Shown in pieces: positions 51,162 through 59,276 of a stretch of DNA of 64,000 nucleotides. The position numbers were made by a program, and so were the translations under genes. The notes under the pieces are model-generated. The model was not told the origin of the DNA. It was given only the letters and a program-made list of their open reading frames with translations, and did no database searches. Source of the stretch: Dyadobacter sp. CY323. GTDB taxonomy: Bacteria > Bacteroidota > Bacteroidia > Cytophagales > Spirosomataceae. The stretch lies in the NCBI RefSeq assembly GCF_021390245.1, contig NZ_JAJUXH010000001.1, positions 124,001 through 188,000 of the forward strand, read 5' to 3'. Every line of letters begins with the position of its first letter. Within the stretch, counting starts at the first letter, position 1.

Positions 51162-53810
51162 ATGCTAAAAATTACATTAAGTCTGCTATCCGCATTTCTG
51201 ATCCTATATTGGAATGGACTAGGTACGCAGCATTCTGAACAGTCTCATTCTGAGGTTTTCATAAAAGCCGATTCGCTTCCGAATGCGTCGGCATGGCCAT
51301 CCGAATTATCGGTAACTCCGTTCGCCGGCCCGGATCTGACTCCAAGCCCGGCGTGTCTTGCCGTGGCACCAACCGGCGAAGTGTACGTGGGTGTAGATAT
51401 GATCGGCTCACTCGGCAAGGATCCGGGAAAGGGGAGTATCGTCAGACTGGTGGATACCAACAACGATGGTAAAGTGGACAAGCACACCACATTTTCAAAA
51501 GTCGATGACCCGAGAGGCATTATCTCGCTGGGTGACCAGCTTTTTGTTTTACATACCACTTTTTCTGAAGAGACGAAAAAAGCGTCCGGCATGGACCTCG
51601 TAGTATTTGAAGATAAAAACCATGACGGTTTGGCGGATGGTCCTTCCAAACCTTTAATCCAAAATATTTGCTCGCCAAAGTTTCTGCAAAGTCGCGGTAC
51701 CGACCACGCCACCAATGGAATACGGATGGGGATCGATGGCTGGATTTACATTGCCGTTGGTGATTTTGGATTTACGGATGCGATTGACCGTTCAGGCAAA
51801 AAAATGACGCAGCTTGGTGGCGGGATCGTACGCGTTCGGCCGGATGGTACCGAAATGGAGGTTTATACCCACGGAATGCGGAACATATATGACGTAGCGA
51901 TCGATCCTTATATGAACGTTTTCACCCGCGATAACACCAACGACGGTGGCGGCTGGAACATCCGTTTCAGTAACCAGATCCAATCGGGCGAATATGGCTA
52001 TCCGGTTTTGTTCAAGAATTTTACCGAAGAAATCATTCCTGCATTGATCGACCTTGGCGGCGGATCCGGAACAGGATCCTTATTTATGGACGATCCCAAC
52101 TGGCCTGCAAAATACAACCGTGTGCCAATGATGGCAGATTGGGGCAGGAGCCAGGTTTACGTTCATCGCGTTACAGCCGATGGTGCGAGCTTTACGCAAC
52201 AAGAAGAGGAATTTGTGAAACTGGCGCAGGTGACCGATCTGGATATTGATGCGTCGGGCCGTGTTTATCTGGCAGCCTGGGATGGAGCCGGATATTCGGG
52301 TAATCCAAATAAAGGATTTGTGGTACGCGCCGTTCCCAGAACGTGGCAGTATAAGCCATTTAAAGATGTTAAAAAATCATCCGCAAAAGAGTTAGCGGCA
52401 TTATTAAAGTCAGAAAGTGCGGTTCAGCGGCTGGCGGGGCAGCAGGAATTGTTAATGCGTTTTCCGAAAGAGGCTGCGGATGCTTCCTGGAAAATTGCTG
52501 CTGACAAAAATCTTCCATTGTACATTCGCGTCGCGGGGATATTTACCTATGCACAGGCAGCGGGTAAGAATGGGATCGCGAACCTTGTGAGGTTGACTGA
52601 TGACAGCACTGTTCGTGAATTTGCATTACGGGCACTGGCGGACCGAAAACCGAATCTGGAAAAAGTGCCGATTGAGCCATTTCTGAAAGGGATCAAAGAT
52701 GCTTCTCCCCGGGTACAGATTGCGGCTACGGTTGGTCTGGGCCGGCTTGGACGCATTGAGGCAGCGCAACCGTTGCTGGAAGTAAAGGTACCTTCGTCGT
52801 TTGTTTCTCCGGCAAAAGGAACAGAAGGTCCGCACGCCACACCAAATTCCGCCATAATTCCGGCACATATCGCAGTGAGATCGTTGGTGGCAATCCATGC
52901 CGTTGATGCATGTGTGAATGCAATCGGTACCGAAAATTCGACCATCGCATTATGGGCATTACGCTATATGCATGATCCCAAAGCGGTTTCCGGGCTGATC
53001 GCAGCGTTTGAAAAAGCAAAAGATGAAGGATTGAAGGATCAGATTTTAACAACGCTGGGCAGATTGTATAAAGTAGAGGCGCCGTACGATGGTTCGTGGT
53101 GGTGGAGTACCCGCCCGGATACGCACGGACCTTATTACAAAGCCGTTACTTGGGAATCTTCTGATGCGATCAAGAGCTTTTTAATGCAGCAATGGACGAA
53201 GGAAGATGAAGAAGGGAAAAAATTCTTTGCTGAGCTGAATGGCCGCCAGCGAATGGGAATTGATGAGTTCGGCGGTGAAGACATTGTGGTGGAAAAGCAG
53301 GAATTGAAAATCGATCTCAGTAAAATCAGTAATAAAAAGGGACAGATCGGCGAAAATTCGATTGAAGACGTGATGCTTGCCATTGCTAAAATCGAGGGGG
53401 ATCCAGCAAAGGGAAAACTGTTATTTACGAAACAAGGCTGCGTCGCGTGCCACAGTATTAGTAAAAACGGGCCGTTGAAAGGACCTTATATGGGCCAGAT
53501 TGGCTCGATTATGAACCGGGAACAGATCGCTGAATCCATTCTGAAACCAAATGCATCCATTTCACAAGGTTTTGCCTCCGTATTGATTACAACCAAGGAT
53601 AAAATGAGCTATATGGGCTTTGTGTCCGAGGAATCTGCGGAGAAACTGGTTTTGCGGGACATTACCGGTGCCGTATATACTTTCAAAACGGCCGACATTG
53701 TGACGCGGAAGGAAATGGAAAATTCGATGATGCCTCCCGGGCTGGCGAATGAATTGTCTTATGAAGAATTTGCTTCGCTGGTTACCTTTTTGTCACAGCA
53801 GAAAAAATAA
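51162..53810 (+). CDS. PVC-type propeller dehydrogenase with HEAT repeats and cytochrome c domain
   Basis: An 882-aa periplasmic protein with a hydrophobic signal segment (1-22). Residues about 50-410 form a sorbosone/glucose-dehydrogenase-like propeller (GIRMGIDGWIYIAVGDFGF, GMRNIYDVAIDPYMNVFTRDNTNDGGGWN), about 415-650 carry HEAT-like repeats (VREFALRALADRK, PRVQIAATVGLGRLG), and the C-terminal about 140 residues form a c-type cytochrome with heme site GCVACHS near residue 760. Similar PVC-type multidomain proteins are common in Planctomycetes and Bacteroidota and are thought to oxidise sugars or related polyols. Substrate unknown. It stands alone. Confidence 0.85.
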   Translation: MLKITLSLLSAFLILYWNGLGTQHSEQSHSEVFIKADSLPNASAWPSELSVTPFAGPDLTPSPACLAVAPTGEVYVGVDMIGSLGKDPGKGSIVRLVDTNNDGKVDKHTTFSKVDDPRGIISLGDQLFVLHTTFSEETKKASGMDLVVFEDKNHDGLADGPSKPLIQNICSPKFLQSRGTDHATNGIRMGIDGWIYIAVGDFGFTDAIDRSGKKMTQLGGGIVRVRPDGTEMEVYTHGMRNIYDVAIDPYMNVFTRDNTNDGGGWNIRFSNQIQSGEYGYPVLFKNFTEEIIPALIDLGGGSGTGSLFMDDPNWPAKYNRVPMMADWGRSQVYVHRVTADGASFTQQEEEFVKLAQVTDLDIDASGRVYLAAWDGAGYSGNPNKGFVVRAVPRTWQYKPFKDVKKSSAKELAALLKSESAVQRLAGQQELLMRFPKEAADASWKIAADKNLPLYIRVAGIFTYAQAAGKNGIANLVRLTDDSTVREFALRALADRKPNLEKVPIEPFLKGIKDASPRVQIAATVGLGRLGRIEAAQPLLEVKVPSSFVSPAKGTEGPHATPNSAIIPAHIAVRSLVAIHAVDACVNAIGTENSTIALWALRYMHDPKAVSGLIAAFEKAKDEGLKDQILTTLGRLYKVEAPYDGSWWWSTRPDTHGPYYKAVTWESSDAIKSFLMQQWTKEDEEGKKFFAELNGRQRMGIDEFGGEDIVVEKQELKIDLSKISNKKGQIGENSIEDVMLAIAKIEGDPAKGKLLFTKQGCVACHSISKNGPLKGPYMGQIGSIMNREQIAESILKPNASISQGFASVLITTKDKMSYMGFVSEESAEKLVLRDITGAVYTFKTADIVTRKEMENSMMPPGLANELSYEEFASLVTFLSQQKK

Positions 53811-53910
53811 CTCTCTTCAAAATAGCCTCTTTGAAATTGTAGAGAGTAGTTTAAAACTGTACGGTAGTTTTGCCGGCAAGATATTCATTACTCAACGTTA
53901 TAATTCGGTT

Positions 53911-53944
53911 AATCCCTGGCGCTACTGCGTCAGGGATTTTTTTG
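53911..53944 (+). terminator. Terminator after cytochrome gene
   Basis: AATCCCTG (53911-53918) pairs with CAGGGATT (53931-53938), with inner GGCGC/GCGTC pairing, followed by a seven-T run. Confidence 0.85.
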
Positions 53945-54043
53945 TTTGATCGTCCTGAAACCCCATTCAAAAAGTCCCGTTTCCACCTCCTGTAAAAAAG
54001 CATCAATGCCTATTTTTATCTGCTGAAATCAGAGAGGAATAAT

Positions 54044-54346
54044 ATGGTAAAACAAAAAGGAACTTTGAAGATCTGTCTTAATGGACATAAATACTACAAA
54101 AGTACCGATTGCCCGACCTGCCCGGTTTGTGAGGCAGAGCATAAACCGGAGACCGGATTTTTGTCTTTACTAGCCAATCCCGCAAGGCGGGCATTGGAAA
54201 ACAATGGAGTCTCGACCTTGAATCAATTGTCAAGGCTCACGGAAAAGGAGGTTTTGAAATTTCACGGAATGGGGCCAGCATCTATGCCGGTACTTAAAAA
54301 TGCATTGGAGAAGGCAGGATTAGCATTTACTTTAACGGAAAAGTAA
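54044..54346 (+). CDS. Zinc-ribbon plus RNA-polymerase-alpha-CTD-like small protein
   Basis: A 100-aa protein. The N-terminal half has CLNGHKYYKSTDCPTCPVCEAEH, a set of cysteines and histidines fit for a zinc ribbon. The C-terminal half (about 42-98, LANPARRALENNGVSTLNQLSRLTEKEVLKFHGMGPASMPVLKNALEKAGLAF) is the helix-hairpin-helix fold of the RNA polymerase alpha C-terminal domain. In polymerase this fold binds UP-element DNA and activators. This stand-alone protein may bind DNA or decoy polymerase contacts; the role is unknown. The gene is 12 bases before an SRPBCC gene and probably co-transcribed. Confidence 0.75.
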   Translation: MVKQKGTLKICLNGHKYYKSTDCPTCPVCEAEHKPETGFLSLLANPARRALENNGVSTLNQLSRLTEKEVLKFHGMGPASMPVLKNALEKAGLAFTLTEK

Positions 54347-54358
54347 GACATAACAAAC

Positions 54359-54811
54359 ATGGAAAATCAGAAATTACAATGCAATGCGGCGATTCAGATT
54401 TCGAAGACGCGGCACGAAGTATTTGAAGCGATCGTTGATCCGGAAGGAATGTCTAACTACTTCATTGCCAATAGTAACGGCCGAATGGAGGAGGGTAAGA
54501 ACCTGATCTGGCACTTTCCGGAAATGGATACAGATGTGCCTGTAAAAGTGGGAAAGGTCGAAACAGACAAGCTGGTTTCCTTTTATTGGGGCGAAGATGG
54601 GAAGGAGTTGCTGGTTGAAATCGTGCTGGAAACGTTTCAGGATGCAACCGTTGTGAAAGTCAGTGAAAAAGAAATGGATAACGACGAGGCAGGGATTGCC
54701 TGGGTAAAAGGCAACACAGAAGGTTGGGCGAATTTTCTGGCCTGCCTGAAAGCCTATCTCGAATACGGGATTAACCTAAGAAAAGGGGCATTCGGCTGGC
54801 GGTTCCAGTAA
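54359..54811 (+). CDS. SRPBCC (AHSA1/START-like) family protein
   Basis: A 150-aa single-domain protein of the Bet v1-like/AHSA1 superfamily: LQCNAAIQISKTRHEVFEAIVDPEGMSNYF at the N-terminus, KVGKVETDKLVSFYWGEDG in the middle and WVKGNTEGWANFLACLKAYLEYGINLRKG at the end, the classical order of the helix-grip fold. It binds a hydrophobic ligand or assists a partner protein; details unknown. It is linked to the zinc-ribbon/alpha-CTD gene. Confidence 0.87.
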   Translation: MENQKLQCNAAIQISKTRHEVFEAIVDPEGMSNYFIANSNGRMEEGKNLIWHFPEMDTDVPVKVGKVETDKLVSFYWGEDGKELLVEIVLETFQDATVVKVSEKEMDNDEAGIAWVKGNTEGWANFLACLKAYLEYGINLRKGAFGWRFQ

Positions 54812-54849
54812 ATGGTAGAAGTAATTTTTGTTTAGTAATCGGGCCAGAA

Positions 54850-55248
54850 ATGAAGATTGTATTGTTTGCGATGCTTGCAATGGCTGGAATAAAAACATTC
54901 TATGCTGAGACAGTCATGGAGAGACACGGTTCATCAAAAATTCGCGGCAGATTTGTTCTCGATGGTGCCACCTGTGCAGGTTTTGAATTTTTCAGTGATA
55001 AAGAAATTATCTGGCGTAACGAGATCACGTGTTCGGAGCCAGACACGATGCTAGTTCACTGGCTGGACGAAAAATCTTTTTTAGTGAAAGACAAAAGGCG
55101 CGTGAATGTCAATAAAGAATGCCCGCCAAGAAACTTATACTATGTCGTCAGCCGGTATGATGGAAAGAGTCTTGCTTTGCAGGAAGTGTGGACGGGTTGG
55201 GGAGATTTCACGAAAGAGACTCTGAAATTTTCTAAACAGTTACCATAA
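54850..55248 (+). CDS. Secreted hypothetical protein
   Basis: A 132-aa protein with an N-terminal signal peptide (MKIVLFAMLAMAGIKTFYAE, cleavage near residue 20). The mature part is beta-rich with three cysteines (CAGFEF, ITCSEP, CPPRN). No family was recognised. It starts 38 bases after the SRPBCC gene and its 3' end overlaps the convergent membrane-protein gene by 9 bases. Confidence 0.6.
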   Translation: MKIVLFAMLAMAGIKTFYAETVMERHGSSKIRGRFVLDGATCAGFEFFSDKEIIWRNEITCSEPDTMLVHWLDEKSFLVKDKRRVNVNKECPPRNLYYVVSRYDGKSLALQEVWTGWGDFTKETLKFSKQLP

Positions 55249-55707
55249 TGCCCTGAAATAAGGTCTGGCCGATAACGGAGAAAATGGCCACGGAATGGCG
55301 ATAAAAATGATTAATGCTGCGATTATGAAGAAAATGGTCATGGTCCTGAATTTGGCAAGATCACTTTCCTGCCTCTTGGCCGTCGAACTACCGATTGTAA
55401 GTATGATGACCGCAATGGTCATCAGCGCAATGTGGATGATCCCAAAAAACATGAATTCAAACTGACCGATCGCTTCTTTGAAATGCGAGCGGAAATAGGC
55501 GATGAATGGACTGTTAAAATACAGTAAGTAGCCTAGCGTGAGCTGAATGTGCGAAAATGTTGCCGTAATGTGACGGATCGAATCATCCGTTTGCGTAAAA
55601 CGTTTTGAACCCTGCCAGCCTCTGACACCCCGATAAATAGCTAGAAATAAGGTCAGTACAACGAACCAGCGGACGATGGAATGTGAAAAGAGTAGAAGAG
55701 GGTACAT
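55240..55707 (-). CDS. Four-helix membrane protein, cytochrome b-like topology
   Basis: A 155-aa protein with four hydrophobic segments and conserved-looking histidines in LLFSHSIVRWFVVL, HITATFSHIQLTLGYLLYF and FFGIIHIALMTIAV, positions that could hold heme as in small cytochrome b561-like or DUF-type membrane proteins common in Bacteroidota. Heme binding is inference. The gene is 9 bases downstream of the small secreted protein gene on the same strand, so they may be co-transcribed. Confidence 0.65.
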   Translation of the reverse strand: MYPLLLFSHSIVRWFVVLTLFLAIYRGVRGWQGSKRFTQTDDSIRHITATFSHIQLTLGYLLYFNSPFIAYFRSHFKEAIGQFEFMFFGIIHIALMTIAVIILTIGSSTAKRQESDLAKFRTMTIFFIIAALIIFIAIPWPFSPLSARPYFRALW

Positions 55708-55716
55708 GTGGGTTTA

Positions 55717-56085
55717 TCAGGGCTTTTTACGTTTTTTACTGCTATCCGGCTTGACTGTCTCGCCGGGATTCAGCGTGCGAATGGTTTTCTTTACGGTATA
55801 GGTTGTAGTAGTATCTGTCTGTGTCGGTTCCGCATCCGGACGTCCCGTGCTGCTTCTCCCGTCGATCGTACCGGTAGTACTGACCGAGCCGTTGTCATTC
55901 AGGATGGGTCCCGTTTCGGCATTTGCGGAATCTTTCAGGATCGCTGTGACGTCTGACGAGTCTTTTCTGACCTTTTTTAATGAGGTCCTGGTTTCGTGCG
56001 TGCGTTCTGTATACCTCGTTTTTTGCGAAAATGAGTTTGAGGCAGAGAGTAATACGATGACTATAATGAATGAAAGCGCTTTCAT
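55717..56085 (-). CDS. Secreted hypothetical protein rich in Thr/Ser/Lys
   Basis: A 122-aa protein with a signal peptide (MKALSFIIVIVLLSASNSFS, cleaved near residue 20) and a low-complexity, charged mature part (RTHETRTSLKKVRKDSSDVT, DGRSSTGRPDAEPTQTDTTTTY) with a basic end (SSKKRKKP). It is probably a disordered periplasmic or secreted protein of unknown role. The 196-base gap upstream contains its promoter and that of the divergent dehydrogenase gene. Confidence 0.6.
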   Translation of the reverse strand: MKALSFIIVIVLLSASNSFSQKTRYTERTHETRTSLKKVRKDSSDVTAILKDSANAETGPILNDNGSVSTTGTIDGRSSTGRPDAEPTQTDTTTTYTVKKTIRTLNPGETVKPDSSKKRKKP

Positions 56086-56281
56086 GAGCTTTTGGTTTTA
56101 GTTAGTTATGACGGACCAGTTCTGTTTTTACTTTAAAAAAAATCAACAAATATTATTCCAGACGACCGAATCTTGACAAACCGGCCGGGCTAGTTGCCAA
56201 GCAAACAATAGATTTGATGTAAATTTCATTGAAATGAGTCAGGAGCATCGGTATCTTGGGGTTTAATACAACCTGAAAATT

Positions 56282-57283
56282 ATGAAAGCAGTATTCTTAA
56301 CCAATACGAACGAGCCGCTCGTCATTAAGGAAGTAGCAACACCTGCGGCTTCCGCAAATCAGATTTTAATCAAACTTGCATATTCTGCATTAAACCACCG
56401 GGATGTCTGGATACAAAAAGGGAAGTATGCAGGCCCGAAATCAGGGCTGATCTTAGGGTCAGACGGTTTTGGGACGGTAACCGAAGTTGGTGCCGACGTA
56501 GATTCTTCCTGGATTGGAAAAGAGGTTATCATCAACCCCAGTCACGATTGGGGCGACAATCCGGCCGCTTTTGGTGCTGATTTTAAGATCCTGGGAAACC
56601 CGGAGCCAGGCACGTTTGCCGAGTTTATTTCTGTTGATCAAAAATATGTACACGCGAAGCCGGCGCATATGACCGGCATTGAGGCTGCGGGATTGCCACT
56701 TGCCGGCGTAACTACTTACCGTGCACTTTTCACAAGAGCTGCTTTGAAATCAGGAGAAAAAGTTTTGGTGACCGGAATTGGCGCTGGAACTGCATTACTG
56801 GCGCTCCAATATGCACTTGCAGCTGGTGCGACCGTGTATGTTACCTCGGGTTCTCAGGAGAAAATCGATAAAGCAATCGGATTAGGAGCAGTCGCCGGTT
56901 TTAATTACAAAGCACAAAACTGGCCAAATGCGGCAAAAGAGGCTACCGGTGGCTTTGACGTAATCGTAGATAGTGCGTCGGGAAATGGATTTGGAAATCT
57001 GATCGACGTTGCCAAACCCGGCGGGCGGATTGTCTTTTTTGGCGGGACCGATGGCGCGATCGGCAATATTGTACCTAATAAAGTGTTTTGGAGAAATATT
57101 TCCATTTTAGGAACGACCATGGGAACGTTGCAGGATTTTGACGATATGCTTGCATTTACCGAAAAACACAAGATCAAACCGATTATCGATAACGTTTACC
57201 CGGCGCTGGCCGATGCGCAAGAAGCATTCGATCACATGCATTTGGGTAAACAGTTTGGAAAAATCGTTCTCACAAATCAATAA
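56282..57283 (+). CDS. Medium-chain dehydrogenase/reductase (quinone oxidoreductase-like)
   Basis: A 333-aa NADPH-dependent MDR-family enzyme. The catalytic domain has SALNHRDVWIQKGKYAGPKSGLILGSDGFGTVTEVG, and the Rossmann fold carries KVLVTGIGAGTALLALQYALAAGATVYVTSGSQEKIDKA. The structural zinc cysteines of classical alcohol dehydrogenases are lacking, which favours a quinone/enone reductase or crotonyl-type reductase role. Substrate unknown. Monocistronic, with a strong terminator. Confidence 0.88.
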   Translation: MKAVFLTNTNEPLVIKEVATPAASANQILIKLAYSALNHRDVWIQKGKYAGPKSGLILGSDGFGTVTEVGADVDSSWIGKEVIINPSHDWGDNPAAFGADFKILGNPEPGTFAEFISVDQKYVHAKPAHMTGIEAAGLPLAGVTTYRALFTRAALKSGEKVLVTGIGAGTALLALQYALAAGATVYVTSGSQEKIDKAIGLGAVAGFNYKAQNWPNAAKEATGGFDVIVDSASGNGFGNLIDVAKPGGRIVFFGGTDGAIGNIVPNKVFWRNISILGTTMGTLQDFDDMLAFTEKHKIKPIIDNVYPALADAQEAFDHMHLGKQFGKIVLTNQ

Positions 57284-57325
57284 AAACAAGCAGACCCTGG
57301 CTTTCGGACGGGATCTGCTTGTTTT
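57283..57325 (+). terminator. Strong terminator after dehydrogenase gene
   Basis: AAAACAAGCAGA (57283-57294) pairs perfectly with TCTGCTTGTTTT (57314-57325); the A/T ends would let it act in both directions. Confidence 0.9.
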
Positions 57326-57360
57326 CTCTCTAAATTACAGCCGGATATTTTGGACCGATT

Positions 57361-58152
57361 ATGATAAAAAGTGAACTCCGGACCGTCGACGTTACCCGAT
57401 ACCTGACACCTTTGCGGGAGGGAGGATCATTACCGGCGATTGTTGAAGCCGATGATGATTTTTTGTATGTATTAAAATTTCGTGGTGCCGGGCAGGGGGC
57501 GAAAGCGCTGATTGCTGAGCTCATTGGCGGCGAGCTTGCCAGGTATGTCGGCTTGAAAGTGCCGGAGATCGTATTCGCTAATCTGGACGAAGCATTTGGT
57601 AGAACCGAGCCGGACGAGGAAATCCAGGACTTGTTAAAGGCAAGCGTCGGGCTCAATCTGGGAATGCATTACCTGTCGGGTTCCATCACTTTTGATCCCC
57701 TGGTAAGCCGGATCGATTCAAAACTAGCTTCTCAAATCGTTTGGTTGGATAGTTTTTTAACCAATGTGGACCGTACGGCCAGGAACACAAATATGCTGAT
57801 CTGGCATAAAGAATTGTGGTTGATCGATCACGGTGCATCGTTATACTTTCATCATGCCTGGGAAAATTGGCAGGAGCAGGCAAAGCGTCCATTCGCCCAG
57901 ATTAAAGACCATGTTTTGCTTTGGCAGGCCAATGATATGGAATTGGTAAATTCTGGTTTTCAGGAAGTTATCAATGAAGAGTTGATCCGGGCTATTGTCG
58001 GTCTCATACCGGATGAATGGCTTGTGACCGACTCCCCATTCACTTCTGTTGAAGAACACCGGAATGCGTATTCCCAATTTTTGTTGACAAGGCTTTCTGT
58101 GTCTGAGTTATTTGTAAAAGGCGTGACCGATGCAAGAAAAGCACTTATTTGA
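57361..58152 (+). CDS. HipA-like kinase domain protein
   Basis: A 263-aa protein of the HipA-like group. A nucleotide-binding N-lobe contains FLYVLKFRGAGQGAKALIAELIGGELARYVGLKVPEIV; the C-lobe has LDSFLTNVDRTARNTNML, with the Asp and Asn of the catalytic loop, and LWLIDHGASLYF, the DFG-like metal loop. HipA relatives phosphorylate proteins such as GltX, but this short form lacks the extra N-terminal domain of HipA and has no HipB antitoxin next to it. It overlaps the DUF3037 gene by 23 bases, a pairing seen widely in bacteria. Confidence 0.83.
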   Translation: MIKSELRTVDVTRYLTPLREGGSLPAIVEADDDFLYVLKFRGAGQGAKALIAELIGGELARYVGLKVPEIVFANLDEAFGRTEPDEEIQDLLKASVGLNLGMHYLSGSITFDPLVSRIDSKLASQIVWLDSFLTNVDRTARNTNMLIWHKELWLIDHGASLYFHHAWENWQEQAKRPFAQIKDHVLLWQANDMELVNSGFQEVINEELIRAIVGLIPDEWLVTDSPFTSVEEHRNAYSQFLLTRLSVSELFVKGVTDARKALI

Positions 58153-58513
58153 GTATGCCGTCATCCGCGTTGTACCCAGGGTAGAACGGGAGGAATTTAT
58201 GAACGTAGGTGTGATCTTGTACTGCGCCGGACAGAATTTTTTGCAGGTTTTATCGGAATTAAATGAGGAAAGGCTGGGTATGTTTGCGTCCCAAACTGAT
58301 CCTGACGAAATTCGTGAATATCTGAGGTCTTTTGAACGGATCTGCAAGGGTAGGAAAGAAGGCGGGGCCATTGGTGCGCTGCCATTGTCTTCCCGGTTCC
58401 GCTGGCTCACAGCCACCAGAAGTACAGTGGTGCAATCGTCCAAAGTACATTCTGGTTTTTGCAGCGACCCAGCTCAAAAAATTCTAGCGCTTTTCGACCA
58501 GCAGGTCGGCTAA
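58130..58513 (+). CDS. DUF3037 family protein
   Basis: A 127-aa protein recognised by its opening FEYAVIRVVPRVEREEFMNVGVILYCAGQNFL and the ending SRFRWLTATRSTVVQSSKVHSGFCSDPAQKILALFDQQVG, both typical of DUF3037. The function is unknown. It is translationally coupled with the HipA-like kinase (23-base overlap), so the two proteins probably work together, perhaps as kinase and partner or inhibitor. That idea is inference from linkage. Confidence 0.82.
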   Translation: MQEKHLFEYAVIRVVPRVEREEFMNVGVILYCAGQNFLQVLSELNEERLGMFASQTDPDEIREYLRSFERICKGRKEGGAIGALPLSSRFRWLTATRSTVVQSSKVHSGFCSDPAQKILALFDQQVG

Positions 58514-58520
58514 TTATCGG

Positions 58521-59276
58521 TTATCTCAAATTCAGAAACTGCTGGACAACTTCCTTTTTTCTCCGCGAAATCTCAATACGGGACCCGTCGGAGAGCAGCA
58601 GGTACTGGTTGTTGTGGCTCACCTGCTTAATGTGTTTCGGGTTGACCAGATGTGACTTATGCGTCCGTATAAAGTTGAATTCACTCAGCATTTCGTCGAA
58701 GTGTTTCAGTGTTTTACTGGATAAAAATGGCCGCTTTCCCACGAGGTGAATGGAAGTGTAATTTTTATCAGCTTCCAGCCGCAGCACGTCATCCAGATTA
58801 AAGAAAAATACACCCTGGTTGGAAGGTACAGCCAGTCGGAAATCCTTGATTTCTTTCTTTTCGATGTTCTGGACAAGGTTTTCATACAGTTCCTGTTTGG
58901 TCAGCGTATTTTTTTGCGCTATGCCTTCCAGATGCCTGTCAATGGCTGCCTGCAATTCATCCGGATCTACTGGTTTGAGCAGGTAATCCAGCGCGCTGAA
59001 CCGGATGGCCTGGATCGCATATTGATTGTAGGCAGTTGTGAATACAATGTCGTATGAAGGATTTTTCCGCGCGATCAGGAAGTCAAAACCATTTTGATGC
59101 GGCATTTCCACATCCAGAAAAACAATCTCCGGCGTGAACGTTTTGAGTACTTCCAATCCCTCTGCAACAGAATCCGCGTGTCGGGCTTCTATATCCTGTG
59201 ATACAGAATTTTTCAGGTAATGGCTGAGCACATTCCTGGCTTTTTGTTCGTCATCGATAATCAGGGCTTTAATCAT
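58521..59276 (-). CDS. LytTR-type response regulator
   Basis: A 251-aa two-component regulator. The receiver domain (about 2-120) has IIDDEQKARN, phosphoacceptor Asp55 in FLDVEMPHQNGFDF, and FTTAYNQYAIQAIRFSALDYLLKPVD. The LytTR DNA-binding domain (about 150-250) has VLRLEADKNYTSIHLVGKRPFLSSKTLKHFDEMLSEFNFIRTHKSHLVNPKHI. Its start overlaps the kinase stop by 4 bases, so they form one signalling pair. Targets are not identifiable here. Confidence 0.93.
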   Translation of the reverse strand: MIKALIIDDEQKARNVLSHYLKNSVSQDIEARHADSVAEGLEVLKTFTPEIVFLDVEMPHQNGFDFLIARKNPSYDIVFTTAYNQYAIQAIRFSALDYLLKPVDPDELQAAIDRHLEGIAQKNTLTKQELYENLVQNIEKKEIKDFRLAVPSNQGVFFFNLDDVLRLEADKNYTSIHLVGKRPFLSSKTLKHFDEMLSEFNFIRTHKSHLVNPKHIKQVSHNNQYLLLSDGSRIEISRRKKEVVQQFLNLR

